From Limosilactobacillus rudii (GTDB taxonomy: Bacteria; Bacillota; Bacilli; Lactobacillales; Lactobacillaceae): 64,000 bases of DNA. Made by a program: the position numbers and the translations under genes. Each line of letters starts with the position of its first letter. Position 1 is the stretch's first letter. The notes beneath the pieces were generated by a model. That model was given only the letters and a program-made list of their open reading frames with translations, had not been told where the DNA came from and searched no databases. The stretch is from assembly GCF_014145455.1 (NCBI RefSeq), contig NZ_JACIVB010000062.1, positions 124,001 to 188,000 on the forward strand, in the 5' to 3' direction. Positions 38,039 through 44,770 of this stretch are shown piece by piece.

Positions 38039-38422
38039 TTATTTTCTAACCAGTACTAAAATTCCATCAATTACATAGAAAATACCCGGAACAATACCAT
38101 AGTCTCCACACATAAAAAGAATAATTGCTCCCATAATAGCAATTGACCAACCTATAACTTTTCGATTTTTGTTTATAAAAAATACTAAAACAAAAGAAAT
38201 AATTGCAAGAATAAGTCCTAACATCATTTTAGCGGTGTAATATCCGTCGCCACCAAAAGCATCTGCTACGGCTGCTGCTCCAAAGCTACCGCCAATAAAT
38301 ATGACGGAAAGGATCATTGCGATTACGCCAATAATAATCTCAAGGGTTCTTTTTCTGTTCTTGTCTGTAGTGACTAATTCTTTATAAACATTTCCTTCTG
38401 CATCCCTAATTTTCTTTGCCAA
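38039..38422 (-). CDS. Small membrane protein of the lysogeny block
   Basis: 127 residues from TTG at 38422, chosen because AGGAGGAG lies 7 bases upstream and the resulting N-terminus MAKKIRDAEGNVYKEL matches that of the neighbouring gene (MAKKITDKDGKTYVQ). Four hydrophobic helices follow. It resembles DUF4064-like proteins. Function unknown; co-transcribed with its neighbours. Confidence 0.68.
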   Translation of the reverse strand: MAKKIRDAEGNVYKELVTTDKNRKRTLEIIIGVIAMILSVIFIGGSFGAAAVADAFGGDGYYTAKMMLGLILAIISFVLVFFINKNRKVIGWSIAIMGAIILFMCGDYGIVPGIFYVIDGILVLVRK

Positions 38423-38479
38423 CTTAATACTCCTCCTAATCGATTCAGCTTTTAATGACATCAGTGTTTGGTCATAGGT

Positions 38480-38953
38480 TTATAGGTCTAATAGTTGCTT
38501 CTTCTTAGCGTCAAATTCTTCTTGTGTAATTACATTTTCGTCAAGAAGTTTTTTAAATTTGGCTAATTCATCTGCTGAACTTATAGTTGTAGTGCTTAAG
38601 TGTGCTTGAGAAATTTTACTGTTTATAAATTCAACGAGTTCATTCATTTCTTTTTGATGTTTTCTGCCAAAAATAATAGCATTCTTTTTACCCCATGCAG
38701 AACCAGCATAAAGAGGATCTAAGCCACCTAAACCGCCACCATGCTCACTGCCACTTGTAGGAACAATGATAATATGGCCTCTAGTAAATCCTGGTTCTTT
38801 ATAATCAATACTTGCTATTGATGAATAAGGAATAGCACTTGACCCTGTTCCACCATGATTAGCAAAGCTCCTTAAGCCCTTGTGTTCAATGGTTACTTTT
38901 TCGTTATCAGCAGTGATGATTGCGTGCTCTGGAATCTTGATTTCAACTTGCAT
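38480..38953 (-). CDS. DUF4429/SHOCT-domain protein
   Basis: 157 residues. The N-terminal PH-like part (about 1-105; IPYSSIASIDYKEPGFTRGHIIIV) fits DUF4429, and the C-terminal SHOCT module reads DELAKFKKLLDENVITQEEFDAKKKQLL with a single helix pair. SHOCT domains often accompany membrane proteins, consistent with the two genes downstream. RBS GGGGAG precedes ATG. Confidence 0.78.
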   Translation of the reverse strand: MQVEIKIPEHAIITADNEKVTIEHKGLRSFANHGGTGSSAIPYSSIASIDYKEPGFTRGHIIIVPTSGSEHGGGLGGLDPLYAGSAWGKKNAIIFGRKHQKEMNELVEFINSKISQAHLSTTTISSADELAKFKKLLDENVITQEEFDAKKKQLLDL

Positions 38954-38989
38954 AAAATACTCCCCAATGCTTTTAAAAGTTATGACATC

Positions 38990-39108
38990 TATAAATAAAA
39001 AAAGAGGGCTATATTACTTCAAAACGAAATAATATAGCCCTCGCTCTTAATAGAGCAATAAATATAGACCATTTAAATGGTCGGCATTTCTGTCGATGGC
39101 TATATTAT
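38990..39108 (-). promoter_or_regulatory. Candidate attenuator with terminator and anti-terminator arms
   Basis: On minus-strand RNA a terminator stem of 13 perfect pairs (GAGGGCTATATTA at 39042-39030 with TAATATAGCCCTC at 39016-39004) runs into TTTTTTTATTT. An earlier segment ATAATATAGCC (39108-39098) can pair instead with the terminator's 5' arm over 11 bases. Between them lie GCTCT/AGAGC and the 16-base palindrome GACCATTTAAATGGTC. The element separates the MazF-like gene from the SHOCT gene. Confidence 0.6.
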
Positions 39109-39124
39109 GTCATATAATGTTTTA

Positions 39125-40045
39125 TTATTCAATAGTTTTGATCAATCCTTGTCTAATCTTGCCTAAATTTTCTGCTGAAATTTGCGTGTTTCCTGAAATC
39201 GTAAAATGATTTAATTTTGCAACTCGCAACTTGCTAACGGATTTAATATCAGAAATTACGGCAAATGATTGTTTGTTGTATTTGTTAAGTTTCTTCGCTA
39301 GTTGATGTAATTGCCTAGTACTTTCATCTAGTTTTTTAAGTTCTTCATCAACATTATTTTTAAAGGTTATAGCTGTCTCTATAAATGACACAAAGTCAAA
39401 AATATTTCTATGCTGTTCCCACGAATCAGCTTTTTTGATATTTGTAATTAGTGATATAAGTTCTTTATTTGCTTCATTATCAAGAAAGTTAATGCTAAAT
39501 GTGTTTTGATCTTTCGGAAAATCTTTAACATTTTTCTCAAGGAACGCTTCTTCACCTTCCGTGAAAGGGAAAGAACTGTTTTTATGGCTGTTCCTAAATT
39601 CTTCCAATCGGTTACTTAGTTTTTGAATCTTTGTTTGTTCTTCTTCACTTCTCTTCTTAACTAAATCATTTATACCGGACATTAGATCGTAACCTAGATC
39701 TATGTAACCTTTATGCCAATGAGATGAAAGTGGAACAACAGTAACTTTCCTTTTATATTTAGTGTCATCGTTATTCAAGACCACACCAAAGTGTTTGCCA
39801 CCTAGCTCATTCCCAATCGTTACACCGTAATCAATCATGACAACGGTTCCTTGACGAAATCGTCTGTAATAATGGGGTAGATCGTTCTTTAATTCTTTAT
39901 CTAGTGAATAGCCGTAGAATGACATCCAATTAGGTAACCGAGATACTTTCCAATCCGCTGGGTCGCCGTTGTAATAAACGTTATTAAACTTTGAAATTTT
40001 TTGTCGCTTTTGTTCTTCAGTATAATGCGGCATATATTCACTCAT
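39125..40045 (-). CDS. PemK/MazF-like protein with large helical insertion
   Basis: 306 residues. Residues 62-120 read as the first half of a PemK/MazF domain (FRQGTVVMIDYGVTIGNELGG, KHFGVVLNNDD, VTVVPLSS). The second half of such a domain seems to resume at about 258-306 (SFAVISDIKSVSKLRVAKLN ... GKIRQGL). About 137 Lys/Glu-rich, probably coiled-coil residues lie between. MazF enzymes cut mRNA; whether this one does is unknown. No adjacent antitoxin gene is visible, and the neighbour upstream is ImmA. RBS AAAGGACGTG. Confidence 0.75.
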   Translation of the reverse strand: MSEYMPHYTEEQKRQKISKFNNVYYNGDPADWKVSRLPNWMSFYGYSLDKELKNDLPHYYRRFRQGTVVMIDYGVTIGNELGGKHFGVVLNNDDTKYKRKVTVVPLSSHWHKGYIDLGYDLMSGINDLVKKRSEEEQTKIQKLSNRLEEFRNSHKNSSFPFTEGEEAFLEKNVKDFPKDQNTFSINFLDNEANKELISLITNIKKADSWEQHRNIFDFVSFIETAITFKNNVDEELKKLDESTRQLHQLAKKLNKYNKQSFAVISDIKSVSKLRVAKLNHFTISGNTQISAENLGKIRQGLIKTIE

Positions 40046-40098
40046 TTATTTCTCACGTCCTTTCTTCTGAGAGGGCTTTTTATTTTGTAACGATGTAA

Positions 40099-40506
40099 TT
40101 ATGAGTAGTTCAAAATAACTTCTCTAACAATGTTTTCATCACGTGATGGGATATCATTTTGCCTCATAAATTCAAGATAATTTACTGAGTGAGGGTCATC
40201 ACCAGTAACATCTATATAATTAGAGAACAAATACTTAATCATAAACTTATTTGCGCCATACTCCATTTTCATCTTCATTGACATTGTCGCGTCATAAAGT
40301 TCCTTTTCTTCTCGCTGCTTAGCGATATGTCCCAGTTCATGGATCAGAACGGTCTTCTGCTGGCATTCGGTTAATTTATTATCTATGTATATAACAGCGG
40401 TTCCTTCTAGTATTGGTGGAAAGGCGACATGGCCTGGGGCATCGAATATCCCATAAAGAACAATGGCATTAAGCTCTGATATAAGTTCCTTTAATTCGTT
40501 ATTCAT
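40099..40506 (-). CDS. ImmA/IrrE-family metallopeptidase
   Basis: 135 residues with zinc motif HELGH (56-60) and the downstream glutamate in MEYGANKF (about 82). In ICEBs1 ImmA cleaves the ImmR repressor to induce the element. Here it is directly downstream of a repressor that lacks its own peptidase domain, the same pairing. The stop is 53 bases from the MazF-like start. Confidence 0.88.
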   Translation of the reverse strand: MNNELKELISELNAIVLYGIFDAPGHVAFPPILEGTAVIYIDNKLTECQQKTVLIHELGHIAKQREEKELYDATMSMKMKMEYGANKFMIKYLFSNYIDVTGDDPHSVNYLEFMRQNDIPSRDENIVREVILNYS

Positions 40507-40517
40507 CAGGAAGACAC

Positions 40518-40859
40518 CTACTGTCTGTTTCGCAGATAACTTTCTAGTAAATCCTTCATTGCCTTTTGATCGTGAGGAGTAACCGGCTTTCCTTCAAAGG
40601 ACATAATTGTTCCTAACGCTTCTTCAACACTCATGTTATGTACTTTATCTGCTTTAGATTCACGTCCTAATAAATAATCAGTCGAAACGTTGAATAAATT
40701 AGCCAGTTTGTCAACCGTTTCAAAGTCCGGTTCACGTCTCCCGTATTCATAATTAGCATAAGTTTGCATGCTTGATAAGCCTATAGTTTTAGCAACGTAC
40801 GTCTTACTCCAGCCTTTATTCTCGCGTAAATTAGTAAGACGATCACCAAACTTTGACAT
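40518..40859 (-). CDS. CI/ImmR-like HTH repressor
   Basis: 113 residues from ATG at 40859 (MSKFGDRLTNLRENKGW), 9 bases after AAGGAG. An XRE helix-turn-helix occupies about 5-60 (YVAKTIGLSSMQTYANYEYGRR). The C-terminal 50 residues lack the S24/LexA peptidase, so RecA-stimulated self-cleavage is unlikely and proteolysis by ImmA is the expected induction route. It should bind the repeated operators to its right. Confidence 0.9.
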   Translation of the reverse strand: MSKFGDRLTNLRENKGWSKTYVAKTIGLSSMQTYANYEYGRREPDFETVDKLANLFNVSTDYLLGRESKADKVHNMSVEEALGTIMSFEGKPVTPHDQKAMKDLLESYLRNRQ

Positions 40860-40893
40860 TTTCAACAACTCCTTTATTTATATAATACAACTG

Positions 40894-40994
40894 TTAAACA
40901 AAAAGATTGCTTTTTTAGTCGAAAAGTTTATATAAGGTATTGACTTAAACAATACGGCGAGGTATTATAATAAACGTAAGTTAAACAAAACGGC
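40894..40994. promoter_or_regulatory. Genetic-switch operators and early promoter
   Basis: Three direct repeats of TTAAACAA: 40894-40905 (TTAAACAAAAAG), 40945-40958 (TTAAACAATACGGC) and 40981-40994 (TTAAACAAAACGGC). The plus-strand promoter has -35 TTGACT (40940-40945) and -10 TATTAT (40963-40968), spacing 17. Repeat 2 covers the -35/spacer and repeat 3 the region after the start site, so repressor binding would shut the early operon. Repeat 1 lies on the repressor side. Confidence 0.8.
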
Positions 40995-41011
40995 TAAGGA
41001 GGTGTTACTGG

Positions 41012-41227
41012 GTGACAACAATTCTGAAAAAAGATGCTTACAAACTATTAAGACAAGAGATTGAAAAACGAGGAATTAAAAATAAGTTTGTTGCTAATGA
41101 AATAGGTATTAGTCCTAGTTATTTCGGACAGGTTCTTAACGGAAGCCGTAAACTTTCAACTGATGTTGCTGTAAAGGCAAGTCAAGTATTAGACCTTCCA
41201 TTATCTATTTTTTTAAATAAAAGTTAG
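41012..41227 (+). CDS. Cro-like HTH protein
   Basis: 71 residues, GTG start at 41012 after AAGGAGGTG. Helix-turn-helix NKFVANEIGISPSYFGQVLNG (about 24-44). First gene of the early lytic operon and divergent to the repressor, so it is the Cro counterpart and probably binds the same repeats. Confidence 0.87.
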   Translation: MTTILKKDAYKLLRQEIEKRGIKNKFVANEIGISPSYFGQVLNGSRKLSTDVAVKASQVLDLPLSIFLNKS

Positions 41228-41257
41228 TCGTATTGGCTAACAAAAGGAGGCGAGGGG

Positions 41258-41386
41258 ATGGATGAAGAAGAAAAGAAAAAGCTGAAACGAATGAACGAAT
41301 CAGCTTTTGGATGGACAACTTCAATTTGTGTGAGTGTAGTAACTGCTATTTTAACAACGCTTTTATTCCAACTAGTATTCCGTTAG
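41258..41386 (+). CDS. Small single-pass membrane protein
   Basis: 42 residues (MDEEEKKKLKRMNESAFGW then a hydrophobic helix VSVVTAILTTLLFQLVF). Strong RBS AAAGGAGGCGAGG. Its 3' end overlaps the end of the minus-strand gene at 41346. Function unknown. Confidence 0.6.
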   Translation: MDEEEKKKLKRMNESAFGWTTSICVSVVTAILTTLLFQLVFR

Positions 41387-41699
41387 TTAAGAGACTAGTT
41401 ACAAAGGCAACGGCGATTGGAAGCCAAAAAGATTTAAGCATTAATTCTTTGCTAATTTCAAAACGCTTTTCAAAGTAATGTTTGCCTTCATCGGTAATTC
41501 TTAGATGGTTACATTTTCTAAAATATCCTTCATCATCTTGGTCGGTACCGACAATTGTCACCAAGCCTTTGCTAGCAAGTTCATTAGGGTAAAACTTATC
41601 TTTAATACCGAGTTCATCAAAGCTGACTACCTGTTTGCCACTACGACTGAGTTTGATTAGTTTTTTAAGAATTATGCGTTCTTTGCGTACTGTTTGCAT
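41346..41699 (-). CDS. Winged-helix-like membrane protein (own promoter)
   Basis: 117 residues: a probable winged-helix part (KKLIKLSRSGKQVVSFDELG ... LRITDEGKHYFEKRF) followed by one C-terminal transmembrane helix (about 91-113). RBS GGAAGGAG six bases before ATG. An extended -10 on the minus strand (TGCTATACT, near 41733) precedes it, so it can be expressed while the surrounding early operon is repressed. Confidence 0.66.
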   Translation of the reverse strand: MQTVRKERIILKKLIKLSRSGKQVVSFDELGIKDKFYPNELASKGLVTIVGTDQDDEGYFRKCNHLRITDEGKHYFEKRFEISKELMLKSFWLPIAVAFVTSLLTNGILVGIKALLK

Positions 41700-41761
41700 A
41701 AGTTACTCCTTCCTTGGATAGCTTAAGTATAGCAAAGCAATATAACTAAGGAGGTGAGGGG

Positions 41762-42079
41762 ATGGACGAAAAATTGGCTGAACTAAAAAAGAAGTATCCT
41801 CAAAAGAATTTGAAGTTACTTCAATTTGACAATCCTGATTTAAATATCAGTTTCATGACTCGCTCACGTTTGTGCATAGCGCTTATTAACAACATTCCAT
41901 ATCAGGGAGTATTAGCAACCCAAATCAAGCATAGTTGGGAATATCCTCCTCATTTGGAGATACAAATGATTATAGATGTTGATGTATTTAAGATGTCTAC
42001 GAACAAAGCGAGAGGAATTATTTCTCAATATGAAAAACATAGTAGCCACCATCATAAACATGGCGGATCCGATATTTAG
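41762..42079 (+). CDS. Hypothetical early protein
   Basis: 105 residues (MDEKLAELKKKYPQKNLKLL...), histidine-rich near the end (HSSHHHKHGG). RBS AAGGAGGTGAGG is nearly identical to that of the gene at 41258. It overlaps the minus-strand gene ending at 42018 by 62 bases. No family recognised. Confidence 0.55.
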   Translation: MDEKLAELKKKYPQKNLKLLQFDNPDLNISFMTRSRLCIALINNIPYQGVLATQIKHSWEYPPHLEIQMIIDVDVFKMSTNKARGIISQYEKHSSHHHKHGGSDI

Positions 42080-42233
42080 ATAGTCGTTCGTATTTATTAA
42101 TGTGTTGTTCATAATTTGGCACTTCATCGAAAGCCATCATATGAATTTTGAATGTAGTTTTACCTTGTTTGAGTGCTTCTTCTAATTTTGTATCGAGCAA
42201 GATAAAATCTTCTTTTTCAAAGTCACGTTGCAT
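42018..42233 (-). CDS. Hypothetical minus-strand protein (own promoter)
   Basis: 71 residues (MQRDFEKEDFILLDTKLEEAL...GYYVFHIEK), soluble and mixed alpha/beta in appearance. RBS GGGAGG before ATG and an extended -10 TGATATAAT on the minus strand near 42271 support a real gene. Convergent overlap with the plus gene ending at 42079. Confidence 0.58.
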   Translation of the reverse strand: MQRDFEKEDFILLDTKLEEALKQGKTTFKIHMMAFDEVPNYEQHINKYERLSKYRIRHVYDGGYYVFHIEK

Positions 42234-42330
42234 TAAATTTACCTCCCTTCATTCGAAAGTAACTAGATTATATCAAAGCGACTTACCTAAAAGGAGACGA
42301 TTATGTTTAAAGGAGGTGAGGGGATAAAGA

Positions 42331-42369
42331 AAACAAAAATGAACTAACCTCAGATGAAATTAGTTCATT
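42331..42369 (-). terminator. Terminator of the minus-strand gene at 42393
   Basis: AATGAACTAA (42338-42347) and TTAGTTCATT (42360-42369) form a perfect 10-pair stem. On the minus strand the stem is followed by TTTTTGTTT. The plus-strand side has no T run, so it acts on the leftward transcript. Confidence 0.75.
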
Positions 42370-42392
42370 AATCAAAGAAGCTTTATATACGA

Positions 42393-43019
42393 TCACTTAT
42401 TCTTGAAGGCAAGAATGTCATCAATTACAGCAATTACTACTTCTATGTAAGCTATTGCGAGGGTTTGGTCGTAAGTTCCGAGCACAACAAAAAGGACACA
42501 AATTGAATGAAAAAGAAGTTTGAAAAATATGAAGCATTTTTCGATATCTGGTTTTTCTGGTTTCAGTATGGAGTTTTCATTCTTGAATTGATCCATCTGC
42601 TTCTTGATAAAGATTTTAACATTATCAGATGTGCTGGAATTTTTAGCACTATAATCTCTTTGCTCGTTGCCATCGGAAAGTTTCCGACTTTCATGATCAG
42701 GATAATCGAAATTAGATTCAGGAAAATTATCGACGGCATCCGCAAATTTAACAAATGATTCAACTGGGTGATCGGTTATTTCATTGTTAATTCTATTGAG
42801 AGCTGATGCAATTTTAATGTCAGTCTTCGAAGCGAGAGTGATCAGTTCTTGAAGTTGTGAAAGTTGCTCTTGAGCAGGAGCAAGTATTTCTGAAATTCGT
42901 TGATTAAGCTCAGCGGCCTGTCGCATTGCATCGTAAGCTTCTGGCGGAATGCTGTTAGCAATACGCTTTCTAGCTGCAAGAGCTTCCTCATAACCGTAAT
43001 AAGCAGCGATAGTAGTCAC
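42393..43019 (-). CDS. Hypothetical membrane protein, minus strand
   Basis: 208 residues: helical N-terminal half (ALAARKRIANSIPPEAYDAMRQAAELNQRIS), Ser/Asp-rich middle, and a hydrophobic C-terminal pair (about 165-203). The only upstream start is GTG at 43019, which overlaps its own AAAGGAGG, so the exact start is uncertain. An extended -10 TGCTATAAT near 43050 lies upstream. Possibly a lysogen-expressed exclusion protein; this is inference. Confidence 0.6.
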   Translation of the reverse strand: MTTIAAYYGYEEALAARKRIANSIPPEAYDAMRQAAELNQRISEILAPAQEQLSQLQELITLASKTDIKIASALNRINNEITDHPVESFVKFADAVDNFPESNFDYPDHESRKLSDGNEQRDYSAKNSSTSDNVKIFIKKQMDQFKNENSILKPEKPDIEKCFIFFKLLFHSICVLFVVLGTYDQTLAIAYIEVVIAVIDDILAFKNK

Positions 43020-43070
43020 CTCCTTTCATCAGGAGATGACTTGATTATAGCAAAAGAAAGGTGGCAACGA

Positions 43071-43289
43071 ATGGAGCAAATTGTAACACCGTTTTTTGTA
43101 AAAACGATTTTTGGTAAAAGAGTTATTGTTGCTCAATCAGAAGGAAGCCAACCCGCTTTCTCTATGCCAAAAGAAAACGCTGACTATATTAAAACAGTCA
43201 GTGGATTTTCAAAACATAAGAAACTCTTTACTCGTTATCAGGGAAAGGACTTCCAGATTATGGAAACAAGGCCGAAAGAAAGGAGTTGA
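43071..43289 (+). CDS. Hypothetical early protein
   Basis: 72 residues from ATG at 43071 (MEQIVTPFFVKTIFGKRVIVAQ), RBS AGAAAGGTGG. The open frame extends upstream, but that part lies across the minus-strand gene and lacks a ribosome site. No family recognised; basic C-terminus. Confidence 0.6.
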   Translation: MEQIVTPFFVKTIFGKRVIVAQSEGSQPAFSMPKENADYIKTVSGFSKHKKLFTRYQGKDFQIMETRPKERS

Positions 43290-43293
43290 TCAG

Positions 43294-43569
43294 ATGAGCC
43301 CTTATCTATACCAGATGAACAGACTGGAGTTTTGCAATGTTTGGAAGTCGATTAAGAAGGTAGGTGATAAGGAAATAGAAGTTCCAATGTCTAAGTCGAC
43401 TTTTAACAGACGTAGGAGATGGGCACAAGAAAATTATCCTGCTTGGAGAAAGGTGTTTCTTGCTGGCGGTCGTGTTGACTTGAAGGAATATCAAAAATTC
43501 GAGTCTTTCAGGTCTGAACGATCTTATGAGGAACATCGAAGCCCATATTTAAAAGCGTTAGGGGAATAG
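43294..43569 (+). CDS. Excisionase-like / winged-HTH small protein
   Basis: 91 residues from ATG at 43294 behind AAGGAGTTGA. PMSKSTFNRRRRWAQENYPAWRKVFLAGGRVDLKEYQKF looks like a winged helix with a strongly basic recognition helix and the GGRVDLKEY wing seen in Xis/DUF771-type phage proteins. It may be the excisionase or an early regulator; the assignment is tentative. Confidence 0.55.
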   Translation: MSPYLYQMNRLEFCNVWKSIKKVGDKEIEVPMSKSTFNRRRRWAQENYPAWRKVFLAGGRVDLKEYQKFESFRSERSYEEHRSPYLKALGE

Positions 43570-43580
43570 GAGGTGATTTG

Positions 43581-43703
43581 ATGTTAGGACTAGCAATTCC
43601 GTGGCTCGTGATTATTGCTTGCTTTTTAATTGGAGCCATTGTCAATGTGATTGAGCATGAGAAGTTGAATGTATTGAAGCCAAAGTATCGTAAGAAGCAT
43701 TAG
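43581..43703 (+). CDS. Small membrane protein
   Basis: 40 residues: one transmembrane helix (LAIPWLVIIACFLIGAIVNVI) and a basic tail (KPKYRKKH). RBS AGGAGGTGATTTG. Function unknown. Confidence 0.6.
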   Translation: MLGLAIPWLVIIACFLIGAIVNVIEHEKLNVLKPKYRKKH

Positions 43704-43717
43704 GGAGGTAGGCATTT

Positions 43718-43921
43718 ATGAAAGATGGAATGGAACGAATTAACCAGTTACTAACAGAATATGATTTCCCAGCTAGCGCAATTCAAGAAATTCGTGTTCG
43801 CCTAGGCGATTGGTTCATTAGTGGTGGTATGCCAACTGATGGCTATGTTTGGCAACAAGTACGCTATCTTGAAAATTTAATTCGCTACGGCTTAGCTGAG
43901 CGAAAGGCGGTAATTGAATGA
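43718..43921 (+). CDS. DUF6877-like phage protein
   Basis: 67 residues: INQLLTEYDFPASAIQEIRVRLGDWFISGGMPTDGYVWQQVRYLENL matches, as I remember it, the DUF6877 family common in Lactobacillus/Enterococcus phages. Function unknown. ATGA overlap with the next gene. Confidence 0.65.
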   Translation: MKDGMERINQLLTEYDFPASAIQEIRVRLGDWFISGGMPTDGYVWQQVRYLENLIRYGLAERKAVIE

Positions 43922-44049
43922 AACAAATAACACTAAGGCTTCCCGATGAACTGTATGAGGAATCAAAAAGGATTGCAGAACGTGAAGGGTTTAGCTTCAA
44001 CGCATTTGCAATCCAAGCATTTAATTATTATGTGAATTCGTATCAATAG
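43918..44049 (+). CDS. Arc-like ribbon-helix-helix protein
   Basis: 43 residues, MKQITLRLPDELYEESKRIAEREGFSFNAFAIQAFNYYV: the beta strand QITLRLP then two helices define a ribbon-helix-helix DNA-binding domain. It overlaps the preceding gene by 4 bases and the minus-strand gene ending at 44021 by 29. Confidence 0.75.
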   Translation: MKQITLRLPDELYEESKRIAEREGFSFNAFAIQAFNYYVNSYQ

Positions 44050-44203
44050 GGCCATTATCTTTTTCAAACTGTCTTACGTGCCTAATTATTAATTGTTCGA
44101 TTTCTTTGTTCATAGAACGTCCATTGTAATCAGCAATGTATTTCAGCTTTTCTTTTAATTCGTCCTCAATTCTGACACCTAGTACAGGTAACTTTGATGC
44201 CAT
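44021..44203 (-). CDS. Arc-like ribbon-helix-helix protein (minus strand)
   Basis: 60 residues: LPVLGVRIEDELKEKLKYIADYNGRSMNKEIEQLIIRHV, an Arc/MetJ fold where NGRSMNKEI is the turn between helices. RBS GGTGGTG. It diverges from another RHH gene at 44310; both probably bind the repeats between them. Confidence 0.75.
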   Translation of the reverse strand: MASKLPVLGVRIEDELKEKLKYIADYNGRSMNKEIEQLIIRHVRQFEKDNGPIDTNSHNN

Positions 44204-44255
44204 AGTATCACCACCTTGTTGTCATTGTAACAGCAAAATAACGTTAAAAATAATA

Positions 44256-44319
44256 TTGACAACACTATCACAACACTTTAATATAATAGTCGTAGGAGGT
44301 AACAACACTATGACAACAC
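44256..44319 (+). promoter_or_regulatory. RHH-gene promoter with duplicated operator
   Basis: -35 TTGACA (44256-44261) and -10 TAATAT (44279-44284), spacing 17. ACAACACTATCACAACAC (44259-44276) recurs as ACAACACTATGACAACAC (44302-44319), one base different; the first copy covers the -35/spacer, the second spans RBS-start codon of the downstream gene. TTGTTGTCATTGTAAC near 44215 is a weaker inverted relative. Autoregulation by the RHH proteins is likely. Confidence 0.72.
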
Positions 44320-44462
44320 CTAAAAAGAGGACAGGGATTAGAATGCCTGAGAAACTGGATAACCAGCTTAAAGCTATTGCTGATGAAAAGGGCTTTACCA
44401 AAAACGCTGTAATGCTTCAAGCGCTGCAAATTTTCGTGAAAAAGAATGGAGTTAAGAACTAA
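44310..44462 (+). CDS. Ribbon-helix-helix transcriptional regulator
   Basis: 50 residues: MTTPKKRTGIRMPEKLDNQLKAIADEKGFTKNAVMLQALQIFV, an Arc/CopG-type fold. RBS TAGGAGG. It is the third RHH gene within 400 bases. Overlaps the next gene by one base. Confidence 0.76.
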   Translation: MTTPKKRTGIRMPEKLDNQLKAIADEKGFTKNAVMLQALQIFVKKNGVKN

Positions 44463-44770
44463 TGGCAATGACAGAAGAAGAGAAACGTGAAATAGCAATG
44501 ATGACCGCTGACATTTTAAGCAAGCGGAATGAACCGAAGATTAGTCCAGATTGGCGAAAATTAAGTGATGAGATTAGAGATTTTATTAAAAGTCGAACTG
44601 CTAATACAAATATAGACGGAGTTGGATATACGACTATCCAAAATTCAATTTATATGCCAATCAAGTATGTACTTGGACTGAAAGATGTTAGGCAAATAAC
44701 TGCTGACCAAGTACCAACTGCAAGGAAAATATTTGAATTCATAAAAGAATTGAAGGAGGAGAACGAATGA
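44462..44770 (+). CDS. Hypothetical early protein
   Basis: 102 residues, helical N-terminus (MAMTEEEKREIAMMTADIL) followed by a segment VGYTTIQNSIYMPIKYVLGLKDVRQITADQ that recalls ORF6C/Bro-C type DNA-binding domains of phage antirepressors. Not enough to name it. ATGA overlap downstream. Confidence 0.62.
   Translation: MAMTEEEKREIAMMTADILSKRNEPKISPDWRKLSDEIRDFIKSRTANTNIDGVGYTTIQNSIYMPIKYVLGLKDVRQITADQVPTARKIFEFIKELKEENE

Noticed and set aside
42507-42758. 83-codon plus-strand frame
   Set aside because: Lies fully inside the minus-strand gene 42393-43019 without ribosome site; shadow frame.
42900-43070. Upstream extension of the gene at 43071
   Set aside because: Runs antisense through the start of the minus-strand gene; the ribosome site AGAAAGGTGG supports ATG at 43071.
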